Assembly: GCA_902776835.1 (NCBI GenBank)
Contig: CACYRK010000013.1
Span: forward strand, 20,269 to 84,268
DNA from: an uncultured Bacteroidales bacterium
GTDB taxonomy: Bacteria; Bacteroidota; Bacteroidia; Bacteroidales; Muribaculaceae
DNA: 64,000 nucleotides
Direction of reading: 5' to 3'
The notes below the pieces were generated by a model that worked only from the letters and a program-made list of their open reading frames with translations, did not search any database and was not told the origin of the DNA. Positions 44,050 to 52,818 of this stretch are shown in pieces. The position numbers were made by a program, and so were the translations under genes. Each line of letters opens with the position of its first letter. The stretch's first letter is position 1.

Positions 44050-45010
44050 CTACCACGCCATGATTGCCGAGGCAATCGCCGGCATCAACTATCCGGAGCG
44101 CCCGGCGCAACTCTATGAGCCCATCGCCTACACCATGTCGCTGGGCGGCAAGCGCTTGCGCCCGCTACTCACCCTCATCACGTGCGACGCCCTGGGCGGC
44201 GACGTGAAGGCCGCGCTCACGCCCGCCGTGGGCCTAGAACTGTTTCACAACTTCACACTGCTTCACGACGATGTGATGGACCGTGCCGACGTGCGGCGCG
44301 GCAAGCCCACCGTGCACCGCCGATGGAACGACAACGTGGCCATCCTGAGCGGCGACACCATGCTCACCCTCGCCACCCAGCACATGTGCCAAGTGAGCAA
44401 GACGGTATTGCCAGCGGTGATAAGCCTGTTTAACCGCACAGCCATCGAGATTTACGAGGGCCAGCAGTGGGACATGGACTTCGAGACGCGCAACGACGTC
44501 ACCGAGCCGGAGTACATGGAGATGATACGCCTCAAGACATCGGTGCTGCTGGGCTGTGCCTGCCAACTGGGCGCCATCGTTGCCGGGGCCGACGAGGAGG
44601 TGCAGCGCGCCGTCTACGACGTGGGCGTGAACCTGGGCTTGGCATTCCAGTTGCAGGACGACGTGCTCGACGTGTGGGGCGATGCCGCCACCTTCGGCAA
44701 GGAGCCCGGCGGCGACATCATGAACAACAAGAAGACCTTCCTGCTCATCAACGCACAGCGCCTGGCCACCGACGACGACGCGCTGGAACTGCGGCGATGG
44801 CTGGCCGACGAATATGCCATGCGCGACATGAAGGTGCCGGCCGTGCGCTCACTGTATGAGCGGCTGGGACTGCGCGAGCACAGCCACAAGGCCATCGCAC
44901 ACTACAGCACCCTGGCCCTCGAGGCCCTCGACCGCGTGGACGGCATGAGCGACGACGGGCGCCAGATGCTGCACGACCTCATTGTCGAACTCATCGACCG
45001 CCAGGCATAG
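44033..45010 (+). CDS. Trans-polyprenyl diphosphate synthase
   Basis: Adds isopentenyl units to an allylic diphosphate to make the long side chain of menaquinone (or a shorter prenyl diphosphate). 325 residues. Both aspartate-rich motifs are present: LLHDDVMDRADVRRGKPTVH (FARM) and QLQDDVLDVWGD (SARM), along with YTMSLGGKRLRPLL, the IPP-binding region, and GGDIMNNKKTFLL. The small residues just ahead of the first DDxxD allow a long product, which would fit menaquinone synthesis with menG elsewhere in the window, but chain length cannot be set from sequence. It overlaps the preceding lipoprotein gene by 17 bases. Confidence 0.93.
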   Translation: MQTRNNYHAMIAEAIAGINYPERPAQLYEPIAYTMSLGGKRLRPLLTLITCDALGGDVKAALTPAVGLELFHNFTLLHDDVMDRADVRRGKPTVHRRWNDNVAILSGDTMLTLATQHMCQVSKTVLPAVISLFNRTAIEIYEGQQWDMDFETRNDVTEPEYMEMIRLKTSVLLGCACQLGAIVAGADEEVQRAVYDVGVNLGLAFQLQDDVLDVWGDAATFGKEPGGDIMNNKKTFLLINAQRLATDDDALELRRWLADEYAMRDMKVPAVRSLYERLGLREHSHKAIAHYSTLALEALDRVDGMSDDGRQMLHDLIVELIDRQA

Positions 45011-45073
45011 CATCACACCCATCTTTTCAGCAAGCAAGTTAAGATTCGCCGAAACATATATAAAATAGGTGTT

Positions 45074-45862
45074 ATGATTATCGACAGCCACTCCCACATC
45101 TACGACTCACAGTTTGACGACGACCGCGACCTGGTGGTGCAGCGCGCCAAGCAGGCCGGCGTGGGCCATATAATCCTGCCCAACGAAAACCTTGCCAGCC
45201 TGCCGCGCCTCATCGACGCGAGCCACTGCTACGGCGACTACGTGTCGCTGGCCATCGGCCTGCATCCCGAGGAGGTGCGCGACGACTACGCCGACGTGCT
45301 CCAAGCCATGTACTCACTGCTCGACGACCATCCCTGGGTGGCCGTGGGCGAGATTGGCATCGACCTGTACTGGGAGAAAAACTGGCGCCGCCAGCAGATG
45401 GAAGTGCTCGACTACCAACTGCGATGGTGCGTAGAGCGCGGCCTGCCGTTCATCATGCATTGCCGCGACGGCCTGAATGAGATTATCGACGTCTTTGAGA
45501 ACTTTGGCGAGCCGCTGCCGGCCGGCGTGTTTCACTGCTTCCAAGGCAGCGTTGCCGATGTGGAGCGGCTGCGCAATTACGGCGACTTCTTTTTCGGTGT
45601 CAACGGTGTGGCGACCTTCAAGCGCAACACCGTGGTCGACCTACTGCCAGTGATAGGCTTGGACCGCATACTCCTCGAGACCGACGCCCCCTACCTCGCT
45701 CCGGTACCCCACCGTGGCAAACGCAACGAGAGCGCCTACCTTCCCGCAGTGGCAAAACAGGTGGCAGCAAGGCTCGGCGTCACGCTGAACGAGGTGCAAA
45801 AAGTGACTTCGCGCAACGCTTGCGACCTCTTCGGCTTACAAGTTAACATCGACAAGCAGTAA
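45074..45862 (+). CDS. TatD-family metal-dependent hydrolase
   Basis: A 262-residue TIM-barrel hydrolase; relatives are 3'-5' DNA/RNA exonucleases. Metal ligands appear in the expected order: MIIDSHSHIYDS (HxH), AVGEIGIDLYW (Glu), PFIMHCRDG (His), GVFHCFQGS (His) and LLETDAPYLAPVPHRGKRNE (Asp). It lies 63 bases after the polyprenyl synthase gene on the same strand. It is slightly longer in the middle than E. coli TatD. It acts in the cytoplasm, probably in DNA repair or turnover. Confidence 0.93.
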   Translation: MIIDSHSHIYDSQFDDDRDLVVQRAKQAGVGHIILPNENLASLPRLIDASHCYGDYVSLAIGLHPEEVRDDYADVLQAMYSLLDDHPWVAVGEIGIDLYWEKNWRRQQMEVLDYQLRWCVERGLPFIMHCRDGLNEIIDVFENFGEPLPAGVFHCFQGSVADVERLRNYGDFFFGVNGVATFKRNTVVDLLPVIGLDRILLETDAPYLAPVPHRGKRNESAYLPAVAKQVAARLGVTLNEVQKVTSRNACDLFGLQVNIDKQ

Positions 45863-45921
45863 AATTCGTTGGCCTAACAGCCATTTCTATTTAAATTTTT
45901 ATCTTAATCGTTGATTTCCGC

Positions 45922-45952
45922 TTGTGACACACAAGGTCGTAACATATCTTTG
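45922..45952 (+). promoter_or_regulatory. Promoter of the LytS/LytTR gene pair
   Basis: TTG (45922-45924), 20 bases, TATCTTTG (45945-45952), 41 bases before the ATG at 45994. Confidence 0.7.
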
Positions 45953-45993
45953 TGCGGTAATTTCTGCCCCCTGGGCATAAGGCAAAAAACGAT

Positions 45994-47223
45994 ATGACTT
46001 GGCTTAAACGCTTCGCAACTCACGAAAATCTTTTCTACCTACTATTTTGGGTAGTCCTTTTCTCCGTTCCCCTGTTCGGTGTATGGGTGCATCTGCTCAA
46101 CCGTCCCGAGGAAGACTTCATGTGGATTCACGTGTGGCACGTGTGGGAACCCATGTTGGCACTGTTGCTTGCATTCCTCATCCACAACTGGTTTATCGCA
46201 CCCATCCTTATCATTAAGAAGCGGACGTTGACTTACGTTCTTTCCGCGGCTGTGCTTTTGGGAGTGTTTATGCTATACCAGTGCAACCACCACCCTGCCG
46301 ACATGCCGCCAAGGGGGCCACACCACGGTCCCGAATTTGTGGACAACAAGCAGCCTGCCAACGCAATAGACGCACCAAGCGACCTGCAGCAAGCGCCACC
46401 GCCGCACAAGCCGCCGCTCGACATGCACAGCATCATCGCCTTCTCGATGCTGCTGCTCACCCTGTCAGCCAACACGGGCGCGAAATTCTATTTTAAGACG
46501 CGCGACGACTCAGACCACCTGGCCGAACTCCAGCAAGAGCGACTCTCGCAAGAATTGGAATACCTTAAATACCAGGTGAATCCGCACTTCTTCATGAACA
46601 CGCTCAACAACATCCACGCGCTGGTCGACATCGACCCGGGCAAGGCCAAAAATAGCATCGTGAAACTGTCGCACCTCATGCGCTACCTGCTTTACGAAGC
46701 ATCGACCGAGCAAGTGCCCCTGCAGCACAACATCGACTTCCTGCGCAACTACATCGACATGATGCAAATGCGCTATAGCGACAAGGTCGACATCAGACTC
46801 GACGTGCCCGACAAGGTGGCGTCGGTCAACCTGCCGCCGCTGCTCATGATCCCGTTCCTGGAGAATGCCTTCAAGCACGGCGTGAGTTACGCGCACCCGT
46901 CGTTCATCCACGTGAAAATCACGCTCGACCCCGACTTGAGCCACCTCACATTCACCTGCGTGAACAGCCAGCACACCGACGACAAGACGATGCAACCGCC
47001 TGGGGGCATTGGCGTGCCAAACGTGATCCAGCGCCTGAACCTGCTCTTCGGCGACAATTACACGCTCGACACCAGCGAGGATGCCGACGAATACCGCGTG
47101 AAACTTATCATTCCTTTAATAAAATCATCAAACACACGGACAAACAATGGTAAAGAAAGACGAGAATCGAATTCGCTGCCTGGCAATCGACGACGAGCCA
47201 CTGGCACTGCAACAGTTGGCTAA
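45994..47223 (+). CDS. LytS/YehU-family sensor histidine kinase
   Basis: A 409-residue membrane kinase with four predicted membrane helices (about residues 13-35, 53-74, 79-97, 144-166). A Pro/His-rich loop (PADMPPRGPHHGPEF) lies between helices 3 and 4 and could be a metal- or pH-sensing segment. A coiled linker (ELQQERLSQELEYLKYQ) leads to the His_kinase domain: VNPHFFMNTLNNIHAL with the phospho-accepting His 198. The HATPase region follows (PPLLMIPFLENAFKHGV, GGIGVPNVIQRL). The stop lies 77 bases inside the following response regulator gene, so the two are coupled. Confidence 0.93.
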   Translation: MTWLKRFATHENLFYLLFWVVLFSVPLFGVWVHLLNRPEEDFMWIHVWHVWEPMLALLLAFLIHNWFIAPILIIKKRTLTYVLSAAVLLGVFMLYQCNHHPADMPPRGPHHGPEFVDNKQPANAIDAPSDLQQAPPPHKPPLDMHSIIAFSMLLLTLSANTGAKFYFKTRDDSDHLAELQQERLSQELEYLKYQVNPHFFMNTLNNIHALVDIDPGKAKNSIVKLSHLMRYLLYEASTEQVPLQHNIDFLRNYIDMMQMRYSDKVDIRLDVPDKVASVNLPPLLMIPFLENAFKHGVSYAHPSFIHVKITLDPDLSHLTFTCVNSQHTDDKTMQPPGGIGVPNVIQRLNLLFGDNYTLDTSEDADEYRVKLIIPLIKSSNTRTNNGKERRESNSLPGNRRRATGTATVG

Positions 47224-47890
47224 GTACATCGAACAAGTGCCCTACTTGATGCTGGTGAAAGCATGCAGTAGTGCACTCGAAGCACGGCAAGTGATGGAAC
47301 GCGACGACATCGACGCCATCTTTATCGACATCAACATGCCCGACCTCAACGGCTTGGACTTTGTGCGCTCGCTCACCTTGCCGCCAATCGTGGTGTTCAC
47401 CACGGCATATAGCGAATATGCCGTCGAAGGCTACAAGGTCGACGCACTGGACTACCTGCTCAAGCCTTTCGGCCTCGACGAGTTTACCCGAGCCGCCGAA
47501 AAGGTAAAACGCCAACACGACCTGCAGAACCAGCACCCATCGCTGCAATTCTGCGAAGACGACTCGATGTTTGTCAAGACCGACTACAAGATTGTGCGCA
47601 TCGCTATCAACGACATCATCTTCATCGAGGCTATGAGCGAGTATCTGCGCATCCACGTGGTAAATCGCGACACACCGTACACCGTACTGATGAGCATGCG
47701 AAAGATGGAAGAGAGTCTGCCGCGACAATTATTTATGCGCGTACACCGATCTTACATTATCAACCTGCGGCGCATCATCGAGGTCAACCGCAACCACATC
47801 TCGCTCGGGCCCGACATCTCGCTGCCCGTGGGCGACCTGTACAAAGAGGCGTTTAGCGCCTACCTGAACAAGCGCTACATTTCGCGCTGA
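47147..47890 (+). CDS. LytTR-family response regulator
   Basis: A 247-residue regulator. The receiver domain has RCLAIDDEPLALQQL (acidic pair), FIDINMPDLNGLDFV with the phospho-acceptor Asp 61, VVFTTAYSEYAVEGYKVDALDYLLKPF (Thr and Lys switch residues). A short linker leads to a LytTR DNA-binding domain (FVKTDYKIVRIAINDIIFIEAMSEYLRIH, then FMRVHRSYIINLRRI, ISLPVGDLYKEAF). It would bind pairs of direct repeats in target promoters; the targets cannot be read from this window. Overlaps the kinase gene by 77 bases. Confidence 0.95.
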   Translation: MVKKDENRIRCLAIDDEPLALQQLAKYIEQVPYLMLVKACSSALEARQVMERDDIDAIFIDINMPDLNGLDFVRSLTLPPIVVFTTAYSEYAVEGYKVDALDYLLKPFGLDEFTRAAEKVKRQHDLQNQHPSLQFCEDDSMFVKTDYKIVRIAINDIIFIEAMSEYLRIHVVNRDTPYTVLMSMRKMEESLPRQLFMRVHRSYIINLRRIIEVNRNHISLGPDISLPVGDLYKEAFSAYLNKRYISR

Positions 47891-47903
47891 CGTTCGGCCG
47901 CAT

Positions 47904-47927
47904 GCTGTTGTGTGTCTTCACAACAGC
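47904..47927 (+). terminator. Possible terminator after the response regulator
   Basis: A 9-bp stem GCTGTTGTG / CACAACAGC with a 6-base loop, 13 bases after the stop. There is no T-run, so it may only be a 3' stabilising hairpin. Confidence 0.45.
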
Positions 47928-48206
47928 GCAAAAGTATGCTTGCAAAAGCAGATTTCACAAAAAAGAAAATGTGGGTTTTTATGATAAAACCCGTTTTTCA
48001 TAGTTAGATTGTTTTTCAATTTTCAAAGAAGTTTAATTCTGGATGGCACTACAGGACGTGAGTCCGCAAGTGCCATTTTTTGTGCCCAGCCAGGATATAA
48101 GGCCGCCTCGATCGCCCGAACACTCGAATGCTCGATTGCTCGCCGTCCCCTTGCCTGATGGGTAAAAAAACAACAAGGAGCGATGCTTTTGGCATCACTC
48201 CCTGTG

Positions 48207-48280
48207 CGGTGCGTACAGGACTCGAACCAGCGACCTCCTGCGTGACAGGCAGGCATTCTAACCAACTGAACTAACGCACC
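48207..48280 (-). tRNA. tRNA-Asp (anticodon GTC)
   Basis: The minus strand folds as a full cloverleaf. The acceptor stem is GGTGCGT with ACGCACC. The D-arm carries AGTTGGTTAGA, the anticodon arm CCTGC-CTGTCAC-GCAGG gives GTC, and the T-loop is TTCGAGT. The T-stem (GCTGG/CCTGT) carries one T-T mismatch and one G-T pair, slightly unusual. CCA is not encoded at the 3' end. Confidence 0.93.
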
Positions 48281-48386
48281 AATTGTGTTTTGCGGTGCAA
48301 AGTTATACTGAAAAAATGAGTTGTGCAAGAAAAAATCGATTATTTTGCCGAAAAATGCTCGAAAAGGCGGAAAAATTGCCGTTTGT

Positions 48387-48417
48387 TTTGCACATAGCGG
48401 AAAAATAACTACCTTTG
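48387..48417 (+). promoter_or_regulatory. Promoter of the PpiD-like gene
   Basis: TTTG (48387-48390), 19 bases, TACCTTTG (48410-48417). Exact consensus, 131 bases before the ATG at 48549. Confidence 0.75.
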
Positions 48418-48548
48418 CGTGATTTTTTGGCTATTGGTCTCCGGCAACGGGGTGCCAATGGGCGATTTTGTACGCTACAGCGGTGGCAGTCGGCCCACGC
48501 CAAAACAATCGTTTTTGAGAAAACAATAATTATAAATACATTAATTAA

Positions 48549-50651
48549 ATGGCAGTATTAGAAACAATTAGGCAAAAGAAGAAAATCCTTGCCATCGTCA
48601 TTGGCTTGGGTCTGTTTGCCTTCATTGCCGAGGTTGCAGTCGAGGTAATCGGCCGCACCGGCAATCCCAGCGATGCCGCCCGTGTGGGCAGCGAGAAGAT
48701 TGACTTCGCAACATTCCAGCACCGTGTCGAGAAAGTCTCGGCCGCCGATCAAAACAACCCTCAGGCTCGCGACATCGACGCCGCAACGCGCAACCAGCAA
48801 GTGCTCGAGGAGATGATCGACGAGCAACTGCTCGACAACGAGTTTGACAAGGTAGGCATCTATGTGAGCGACAACGAGATTACCGAACTCATGGTGGGCC
48901 AGAACCCCGCACAGCAAGTGGTACAATTTGCTCAGCAGGTAGGCAGCCAGTTCGGCATTCAAACGCCCGCCGAGTTTTATGACTTCATGACCAACCCCCA
49001 GAACCCCATCCGCAAGGAGACGGGTATCCAGGACGAGCAGTTCCGCGAGGTGCGCGCCGAGTGGGAGAACATGCAGGACGAAATCGTGCGCCAGTACAAG
49101 GGCATGAAACTGCAGACTCTCGTGGCCGGCGCCCTGCAGCCCAACAAACTTGACATCGCCGCCATGGAGGAAGACGAGGCCACCACATGCTACATTAATT
49201 ATGTGAAGAAGGAACTCGCTTCGCTTCCCGACGACAAGTTCCCCGTGAGCGATGCCGAGATGAAGGCTGAGTGGGAGAAGCACAAAGCAACCTATAAAAT
49301 CGACAGTGAGAACCGCATGATTCACTACATCGCTGTTCCCGTGACCCCGTCGCAGGCCGATATCGCACAGGCCAACGCCGCTGCCGAGAAGGCAATGCGC
49401 GCCCTCCAGTTTGCCGGCCTTGACTCAGTGCGCGTGCTGGGTTCGTCGGTACAATGGGACACCGTGATGGCTCCCATCGACAAGATCACCCCCAAGGTGG
49501 CTAAGGACTTCGCCAGCGCTGCCGCCATCGGTGCCGTCACACGCGACACCACGGCAGGCCCCGGCAACAACGTGATGTACAAGTTGCTCAACAAGACGAT
49601 GTCACTCGACTCGGTACAAGTGTCGATGGCTATCATCCCTGGTGGCAAGGCAACTCAAGACTCGGCATTGGCTATGCTCAACGCTGGCAAGACCATCGAC
49701 GAGGTGGCTAAGGCCATCAAGGGCGCACAAGGCCAGAACGACATGTGGCAGCAAATCGCTACGCAGCCCGACTCCATCAAGGAGAAGTTTGTCAAGGCCG
49801 ACGGCGTGTACACCGTATGGCAAAGCACCGACCAAGGCGCTTACCTGCTTAAGGTCACCGACAAGCGCCCGGCAAAAATGTTCTACACCGTGGCTACCGT
49901 CAAGTGCGAGGCTTTCGCAAGTTCGAAGACCAACGACAACCTGCGCGCCAAGTTGCAAGACTACGTGAACAAGAACAAGAACATTGAGGCCTTCACCGCC
50001 AACGCCGCCAAGGCTGGCTACAACGCTGTTGCGGCTATCATCGACGGCAACATGCCGCAGTTAGGCATGAACCCGTACACCGGCCAGGGCATCAAGGACA
50101 CCCGCAAGGCTATCAAGTGGGCTTTCGACGCCAAGAAGGGCATGATTTCGCCCATCTTCGGTGAGAACAAGGACATGCTGGTGGTTGTATGCGTCGACGA
50201 CATTTACAACGACTACATTCCTTACAACTCGCCCTACATCAAGGAGCAACTCGAGCGCAAGGTGCGCAACGAGAAGAAGGCCGAGTCGCTGATGGCTCAG
50301 TACAAGGGCAAGGCTACCGACCTCGCTGGCTTCGCTCAGTTGATGGGTGCCCAGATCGACACCACGCAAGTGACCTTCGGTTCGGACATGATTGCCAAGA
50401 TTGGCAGCGAGCCCGTTCTGCTCGGCCGCGTGATGGGCAGCAAGGACAACCAGGTGGTAGGCCCCGTGAAGGGTGAGACCGGCGTTTACGCCTTCACCAT
50501 CACCAAGCGTGAGGCCACCCAGCGCAAGATGACCAAGGAAGAGGCTACGCAGCGCTATTCGCAGCGCATGGTAGGCCCGCTGATGCAGAATGTATTCCAA
50601 ATTCTGTCGAAGGCCACCAAGGTCGAGCGCAACCTGATAAAGTTCTATTAA
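48549..50651 (+). CDS. PpiD/SurA-like periplasmic peptidyl-prolyl isomerase
   Basis: A 700-residue foldase anchored to the inner membrane by one N-terminal helix (KILAIVIGLGLFAFIAEVAVEVI) and facing the periplasm. A SurA_N-like chaperone part follows (VLEEMIDEQLLDNEFDKVGIYVSDNEITELMVG and NPIRKETGIQDEQFREVRAEWENMQDE). One or two parvulin-type regions lie in the centre (SVQVSMAIIPGGKATQDSALAMLN, TIDEVAKAIKG). A C-terminal domain continues to VFQILSKATKVERNLIKFY. It helps outer-membrane and secreted proteins fold. Strong own promoter and terminator; monocistronic. Confidence 0.93.
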   Translation: MAVLETIRQKKKILAIVIGLGLFAFIAEVAVEVIGRTGNPSDAARVGSEKIDFATFQHRVEKVSAADQNNPQARDIDAATRNQQVLEEMIDEQLLDNEFDKVGIYVSDNEITELMVGQNPAQQVVQFAQQVGSQFGIQTPAEFYDFMTNPQNPIRKETGIQDEQFREVRAEWENMQDEIVRQYKGMKLQTLVAGALQPNKLDIAAMEEDEATTCYINYVKKELASLPDDKFPVSDAEMKAEWEKHKATYKIDSENRMIHYIAVPVTPSQADIAQANAAAEKAMRALQFAGLDSVRVLGSSVQWDTVMAPIDKITPKVAKDFASAAAIGAVTRDTTAGPGNNVMYKLLNKTMSLDSVQVSMAIIPGGKATQDSALAMLNAGKTIDEVAKAIKGAQGQNDMWQQIATQPDSIKEKFVKADGVYTVWQSTDQGAYLLKVTDKRPAKMFYTVATVKCEAFASSKTNDNLRAKLQDYVNKNKNIEAFTANAAKAGYNAVAAIIDGNMPQLGMNPYTGQGIKDTRKAIKWAFDAKKGMISPIFGENKDMLVVVCVDDIYNDYIPYNSPYIKEQLERKVRNEKKAESLMAQYKGKATDLAGFAQLMGAQIDTTQVTFGSDMIAKIGSEPVLLGRVMGSKDNQVVGPVKGETGVYAFTITKREATQRKMTKEEATQRYSQRMVGPLMQNVFQILSKATKVERNLIKFY

Positions 50652-50683
50652 TAAGATTGATGAACTTCTGAACGATACTACGA

Positions 50684-50717
50684 GGGGCTGCCATCCAATG
50701 GGCAGCCCCCGTTTTTT
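50684..50717 (+). terminator. Terminator of the PpiD-like gene
   Basis: GGGGCTGCC / GGCAGCCCC with an 8-base loop, followed by CGTTTTTTG. A textbook intrinsic terminator 33 bases after the stop. Confidence 0.9.
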
Positions 50718-50839
50718 GAAACCCCAACTTAATTTTTAAAGTAGACCGACGTACCCCCCGTCGCATCGCGACACCTCGCTTAAATTAGGGGGGGGGAGAG
50801 ACGCAGCGCTTTACCCTACTTTAGAAACTTAGAACCTTA

Positions 50840-51745
50840 ATGATTGAGCGTGAGAAAATAAGGGCGCATGTTGCGGCCCTGGTCATGGTGGTGCTGTTCG
50901 GGCTGATGGCCCCTCTGGGCAAGGATGCTATGAACCAGGGCATCACCGGGCTGCAGATGGCCACACTGCGCATCGCAGGCGGCGCACTGCTCTTCTGGCT
51001 GGTGACCCCGCTGGTGCCGCGCGAGCACGTGTCGCGGCGCGACATGCTGCGAATCCTGGCGGCCAGCGTGCTGGGCGTGGTGGGCGCCCAGGGCGGCTTC
51101 ATTGTGGGGGTGAGCCTCACCTCGCCCATCAATGCTGGCGAGGAACTCACGTCGCAACCCATCTTCACACTCATCTTTGCCACCATCATCCTGCATGAGC
51201 GCTTCACCTGGCGGCGTGCGGCGGGCGTGCTCTTAGGATTTGCTGGAGCGGCAATTCTGGTGGCTCTCACCACCGACAATGGCGGGCGCAGCGGCGACTT
51301 TCGCGGCGACCTGCTGGTGCTGGGCTCGCAGATGTCGTTTGCCCTCTACCTCACGCTGTTCACGCCATTGATGAAACGCTACAGTCTGTTCACGTTCAAC
51401 CGCTGGATGTTCACCTTCGGCGCAATCATAATGTCGGCCATCACGTTGCCCGACATGCTGCGGCTCGACCCCGCGGCCCTCACCGCGCGCTCGGTGGGCG
51501 AGGTGGCCTACATCGTGGTGTGCTGTACCTTCCTGTGCTTCGTGCTGGTGACCTACGCCTTGCGCCACCTGCCTTCAACCGTAGTGAGTTCCTACAACTA
51601 CATCGAGCCTGTCGTCACCGTGGTGGCCAGCGTGGCCATGGGCATCGCCGTGCTGCAATGGCAGCACCTGGTGGCCGGAGTGCTCATCTTTGCCGGCGTG
51701 TGGCTCGTCGTCGGCACCGCCCACCGCAAAACCTGCCAATCCTAA
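50840..51745 (+). CDS. EamA-family (DMT superfamily) transporter
   Basis: A 301-residue inner-membrane protein with ten predicted helices in two EamA repeats. Repeat one runs from VAALVMVVLFGLMAPLGKDAM to RRAAGVLLGFAGAAILVAL and repeat two from GDLLVLGSQMSFALYLTLF to HLVAGVLIFAGVWLVVG. Family signatures are TSPINAGEELTSQPIFTLI and STVVSSYNYIEPVVTVVASV, the latter the conserved end-of-helix motif. Family members export amino acids and other small metabolites; the substrate is unknown. Followed by a terminator hairpin. Confidence 0.92.
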   Translation: MIEREKIRAHVAALVMVVLFGLMAPLGKDAMNQGITGLQMATLRIAGGALLFWLVTPLVPREHVSRRDMLRILAASVLGVVGAQGGFIVGVSLTSPINAGEELTSQPIFTLIFATIILHERFTWRRAAGVLLGFAGAAILVALTTDNGGRSGDFRGDLLVLGSQMSFALYLTLFTPLMKRYSLFTFNRWMFTFGAIIMSAITLPDMLRLDPAALTARSVGEVAYIVVCCTFLCFVLVTYALRHLPSTVVSSYNYIEPVVTVVASVAMGIAVLQWQHLVAGVLIFAGVWLVVGTAHRKTCQS

Positions 51746-51755
51746 CATTCGAGTG

Positions 51756-51784
51756 CTCGAGCATTCGAGTGCTCGAGTTTTTTT
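51756..51784 (+). terminator. Terminator of the EamA transporter
   Basis: CTCGAGCA / TGCTCGAG with loop TTCGAG, followed by seven T. The stem sequence is part of a directly repeated ATTCGAGTGCTCGAG. Confidence 0.8.
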
Positions 51785-51902
51785 GCACTAAAGTAGTGCA
51801 ATTTTGGCAAAAACGGGGGTTGGCGGTGGGCGATTGGCGCGGCGGTTGCGGCATCTTCTCTACACAATAATTGAGCACTGATTCATTTTTTTGCCGCAAC
51901 AC

Positions 51903-51933
51903 TTGACATTTATCATGTTTTTACCTAAATTTG
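51903..51933 (+). promoter_or_regulatory. Promoter of the small secreted protein gene
   Basis: TTG (51903-51905), 20 bases, TAAATTTG (51926-51933), 31 bases before the ATG at 51965. Confidence 0.65.
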
Positions 51934-51964
51934 CGACCAGATTCACCATTAAACCGATATAGTC

Positions 51965-52738
51965 ATGAAAAAATTCTTACTTATGATTGCAGTGGCGGCA
52001 ATGGCCTTCACTGCCAGTGCGCAAAACCGAGTGACACTGAGCACCTACAGCGGCACGCAGGTCGACAAATATGTGGGCCAGCAGTGTGATGTGACTATGA
52101 ACCGCTACCTGATTACCGGTTGGAACACGTTTGCCCTGCCTTTCGCCATGAGCGAGCAGGAACTGGAGCAGGTGGTCGGCCAGGACTTCAAACTCGAGAG
52201 CCTGGTGGGCGTGAACCAGCGCGGCAACGAGATTGAACTCTGCTTCCAAGACTGCAAGGCACAGGGCATCGAGGCCGGAAAGCCTTACATCCTTTACTAC
52301 ACGGGCGAAACGGCAACAAAGAAATTTGCCCTCTCCACCGCGATTACCAGCCCCGAAGCATCGCTCACGCTGACCACGCAGGATGGCGTGCAGGTGACCA
52401 TGAGTGGCGCCGCCCTCAAGACCGACGGCCGCGACAAATATGGCATCCTGGCCGTTGACAACAGCGAGGCACGCTTCACCTACGTCGACGACGACAAGGT
52501 GTTCTACGCCACACGCTGCTTCATCACCACCTCGGGCATCGAGCACTACACGCTCACCACACGCCACTTGGCAGCCGGCGAGACCACCAGCATCACCGAC
52601 ATCGTTGCCGGCAACGAGATTGTGGATGTGTACAACATTCTGGGTATGCGCGTTGCCACCGGCATCCAGGCCGCCGACGTCAACAACCTCGAGCCGAACA
52701 TCTACATCGTGAACGGCCGCAAGGTCCTCGTGAAGTAA
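51965..52738 (+). CDS. Secreted protein with C-terminal sorting motif
   Basis: A 257-residue protein with a signal peptide (MKKFLLMIAVAAMAFTASAQ), a beta-rich middle (MNRYLITGWNTFALPFAMSEQELEQVV, PYILYYTGETATKKFAL), and a C-terminal sorting-like tail (EIVDVYNILGMRVATGI, then EPNIYIVNGRKVLVK). The phrase GWNTFALPFAM recurs in Bacteroidales secreted proteins of unknown function, usually in front of such a tail. The tail is of the type that type IX secretion substrates carry. The tails of the 30135 and 54112 genes are related. Confidence 0.8.
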   Translation: MKKFLLMIAVAAMAFTASAQNRVTLSTYSGTQVDKYVGQQCDVTMNRYLITGWNTFALPFAMSEQELEQVVGQDFKLESLVGVNQRGNEIELCFQDCKAQGIEAGKPYILYYTGETATKKFALSTAITSPEASLTLTTQDGVQVTMSGAALKTDGRDKYGILAVDNSEARFTYVDDDKVFYATRCFITTSGIEHYTLTTRHLAAGETTSITDIVAGNEIVDVYNILGMRVATGIQAADVNNLEPNIYIVNGRKVLVK

Positions 52739-52767
52739 ACAACCAAGTTTTGATTCAGGATTCTACG

Positions 52768-52799
52768 CGACGGTCTGGGCGGCAGTCCCAGGCCGTCGT
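52768..52799 (+). terminator. Hairpin after the secreted protein gene
   Basis: CGACGGTCTGGG / CCCAGGCCGTCG, one T-G pair, loop CGGCAGT, 29 bases after the stop and just ahead of the next gene. Confidence 0.65.
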
Positions 52800-52818
52800 G
52801 CTATAAAAGCATGCAATT

